Source: Firmicutes bacterium ADurb.Bin146
GTDB taxonomy: Bacteria; Bacillota; Clostridia; DUPQ01
Direction of reading: 5' to 3'
Assembly (NCBI GenBank): GCA_002070475.1
Contig: MWDI01000066.1
Coordinates: 85,864-149,863 of the forward strand
DNA: 64,000 nucleotides
Part shown: in pieces, positions 62,692-64,000 of the stretch
How positions within the stretch are numbered: position 1 is the first letter of the stretch
How the letters are laid out: each line of letters begins with the position of its first letter
Notes under the pieces: generated by a model
Databases searched by the model: none
The model's input: the letters and a program-made list of their open reading frames with translations, nothing else
Told to the model about the DNA's origin: nothing
Program-made: the position numbers and the translations under genes

Positions 62692-63918
62692 TCATACTCT
62701 GTTAAATAATATTCCGCCATTATGTCCCCCAAAGCCTAAAGAAAAGGACATTGCTACATCAATATCATATTTTCTTGCTTCATTCGGGACATAATCCAAA
62801 TCACATTCCTCGTCTTTTTCCCTATAACCGATTGTCGGAGGTATAATACCTTCGTTTAGAGATTTTATTGCAAATATAGCTTCCATCGCTCCAGCAGCTC
62901 CAAGCATATGTCCCGTTACGGATTTAGTGGAGCTTACGGGTATTTCATATGCCAGATCTGAAAGAACCTTTTTTACTGCATAAGTCTCAACCCTGTCATT
63001 CATGGGAGTAGATGTACCATGCATATTAATATATGTCTTTTTGTCTATCTTCTTACCATATTCCTGCAAAAGAAGTTCTATCATCTTAATGCATCCAAAA
63101 GCCTCCGGATGAGGAGCTGTCATATGATATGCATCACATGTATTTGCATATCCGGAAATCTCGCAATATATCCTTGCTCCTCTTTTAATGGCATGCTCAT
63201 ACTCTTCCAACACAAGAACCGCCGAACCTTCTCCCATTACAAAACCTCTTCTTCTTTTATCAAAAGGTATTGATGCATTGTCTATATCATCAGTAGCAAT
63301 TAATGCCATACAATTAGCAAAACCTCCAACTGCCAGAGGATTAATGCATGCATCCGCTCCTCCGGTTATTATTGCATCAGCATATCCATGTTTTATAGCC
63401 CTGTATGCTTCACCTATTGCATTAGTAGACGTAGCACATGCTGTTACAACCGGCAAGGTAACTCCCAAAGCCCGGTATTTTATAGCTACAAGCGCTGATG
63501 CCATATTAGATATAATCATTGGAACAAAGAATGGGGATATCCTGTCAGGACCTTTATTGAGCATCTTATCTGTCTCGTTTATAAATGTGGAAATCCCCCC
63601 TATTCCAGATCCGATATATACGCCTAATCTTTCATGATCAATATAGTCGTTTATATTGCTATCCTCCATTGCCTGGACAGCAGTAGCTATCGCATACTGC
63701 GCATACAGGTCTGTCTTTCGGATATCGTTTCTTTCCATATACAGCAAAGGATCAAAGTTCTTTACTTCTGCCGCTATCTTTACCTTCATATTGCTTGTAT
63801 CAAATTTAGATATATATGATATGCCATGTTTTCCTTTTATGGCATTGCTCCAGCTTTCCTCAACTGTATTTCCTATCGGGCTTATACATCCTAATCCTGT
63901 TACCACTACTCTTCTCAT
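62692..63918 (-). CDS. fabF: beta-ketoacyl-ACP synthase II
   Basis: Condensing enzyme of 408 residues. Catalytic Cys in VTACATSTNAIGEA, the two His in NMHGTSTPMNDRVE and SVTGHMLGAAGAMEA; the N-terminus RRVVVTGLGCISPIGNTVEE is typical. It is the first gene of the visible fab-acc operon, with AAGGAGG before the ATG. An acpP or fabG gene would be expected upstream, outside the window. Confidence 0.97.
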   Translation of the reverse strand: MRRVVVTGLGCISPIGNTVEESWSNAIKGKHGISYISKFDTSNMKVKIAAEVKNFDPLLYMERNDIRKTDLYAQYAIATAVQAMEDSNINDYIDHERLGVYIGSGIGGISTFINETDKMLNKGPDRISPFFVPMIISNMASALVAIKYRALGVTLPVVTACATSTNAIGEAYRAIKHGYADAIITGGADACINPLAVGGFANCMALIATDDIDNASIPFDKRRRGFVMGEGSAVLVLEEYEHAIKRGARIYCEISGYANTCDAYHMTAPHPEAFGCIKMIELLLQEYGKKIDKKTYINMHGTSTPMNDRVETYAVKKVLSDLAYEIPVSSTKSVTGHMLGAAGAMEAIFAIKSLNEGIIPPTIGYREKDEECDLDYVPNEARKYDIDVAMSFSLGFGGHNGGILFNRV

Positions 63919-64000
63919 ATTGCCTCCTTGTATATTGTTTATGTAATCAGGTAAATGTCCTGATCAACACTATCTGTTATTCCCACAAACCATGTGGGAT
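63919..64000 (-). promoter_or_regulatory. leader region of fabF with two inverted repeats
   Basis: No convincing gene end is seen in these 82 bases. On the minus strand there is a hairpin TCCCACA/TGTGGGA at the window edge, then an inverted repeat ATCAGG/CCTGAT with a 7-base spacer (63946-63964) lying between a TTGATC and a TACATA 16 bases apart. This may be a promoter with operator for the fab operon. A short open frame crosses the region, so coding cannot be excluded. Confidence 0.35.

Noticed and set aside
63188..63637. 149-codon open frame on the plus strand
   Set aside because: It is antisense to fabF, whose catalytic motifs are intact; no ribosome site and no protein-like pattern.
63919..64000. 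End of fabG or acpP upstream of fabF
   Set aside because: None of the three frames gives a recognisable FabG or ACP C-terminus; one frame is open as far as a TAA near 63943 but has no known motif.

Overview
The window is AT-rich bacterial DNA with Gram-positive gene content, most likely from an uncharacterised member of the Clostridia. The grounds are a WalRK-YycHI cell-wall regulatory locus, SLH-anchored surface proteins, lipoproteins, ECF-type transport, a B. subtilis-type LexA box, purine-rich Shine-Dalgarno sites of the GGAGG type, and split accA/accD/accB/accC genes in a fab operon. No phage, IS element, CRISPR array, rRNA or tRNA was found. Most genes lie on the minus strand in tight operons. 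No gene-free stretch exceeds 300 bases; the longest (24743-25036) holds a riboswitch.

Layout. 1-1506: two permeases of a complex-sugar ABC importer (one cut by the window edge). 1637-5944: transglutaminase-like lipoprotein, methionine aminopeptidase, MFS transporter and M42 peptidase. 6109-7483: KDG kinase and a solitary Phd-type antitoxin. 7694-13734: URO-D-like protein, then a complete glycine cleavage operon (gcvT-H-PA-PB) ending in a FadR-type GntR regulator. 13893-14816: SPFH protein. 14913-17915: a LexA-controlled SOS operon (Y-family polymerase, 89-residue unknown, SRAP protein, WYL regulator). 17952-24990: a six-gene operon under a cobalamin riboswitch. 25037-28332: YhfC-like membrane protein, esterase, purA and a small unknown. 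28333-33295: ABC/FtsX exporter and kbl. 33373-38083: walRK-yycHI. 38084-46919: three tandem S-layer-type paralogues. 46993-50848: O-antigen-ligase-like protein, BNR sialidase-like protein and PlsC-like acyltransferase. 50957-53447: CadC-type metal efflux operon. 53510-57894: diguanylate cyclase, AraC regulator and GH2 enzyme. 58015-63918: fabF-accB-fabZ-accC-accD-accA-degV.

The most striking system is the B12-riboswitch operon. It encodes two SLH-anchored surface proteins and a lipoprotein carrying, on separate chains, the two domain types that make up mammalian intrinsic factor and transcobalamin: an alpha/alpha barrel and the DUF4430 beta domain. They are followed by a complete dedicated ECF transporter (T, fused A-A', S). 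I infer a cell-surface corrinoid capture-and-import pathway. Other notable points are a LexA box placed exactly between the -35 and -10 of the SOS operon, a WalK whose true start may be an AUU codon inside walR, three S-layer paralogues that each carry five similarly ordered (D/N)QYG motifs, and a perfect 9-bp inverted repeat at the promoter of the metal operon.
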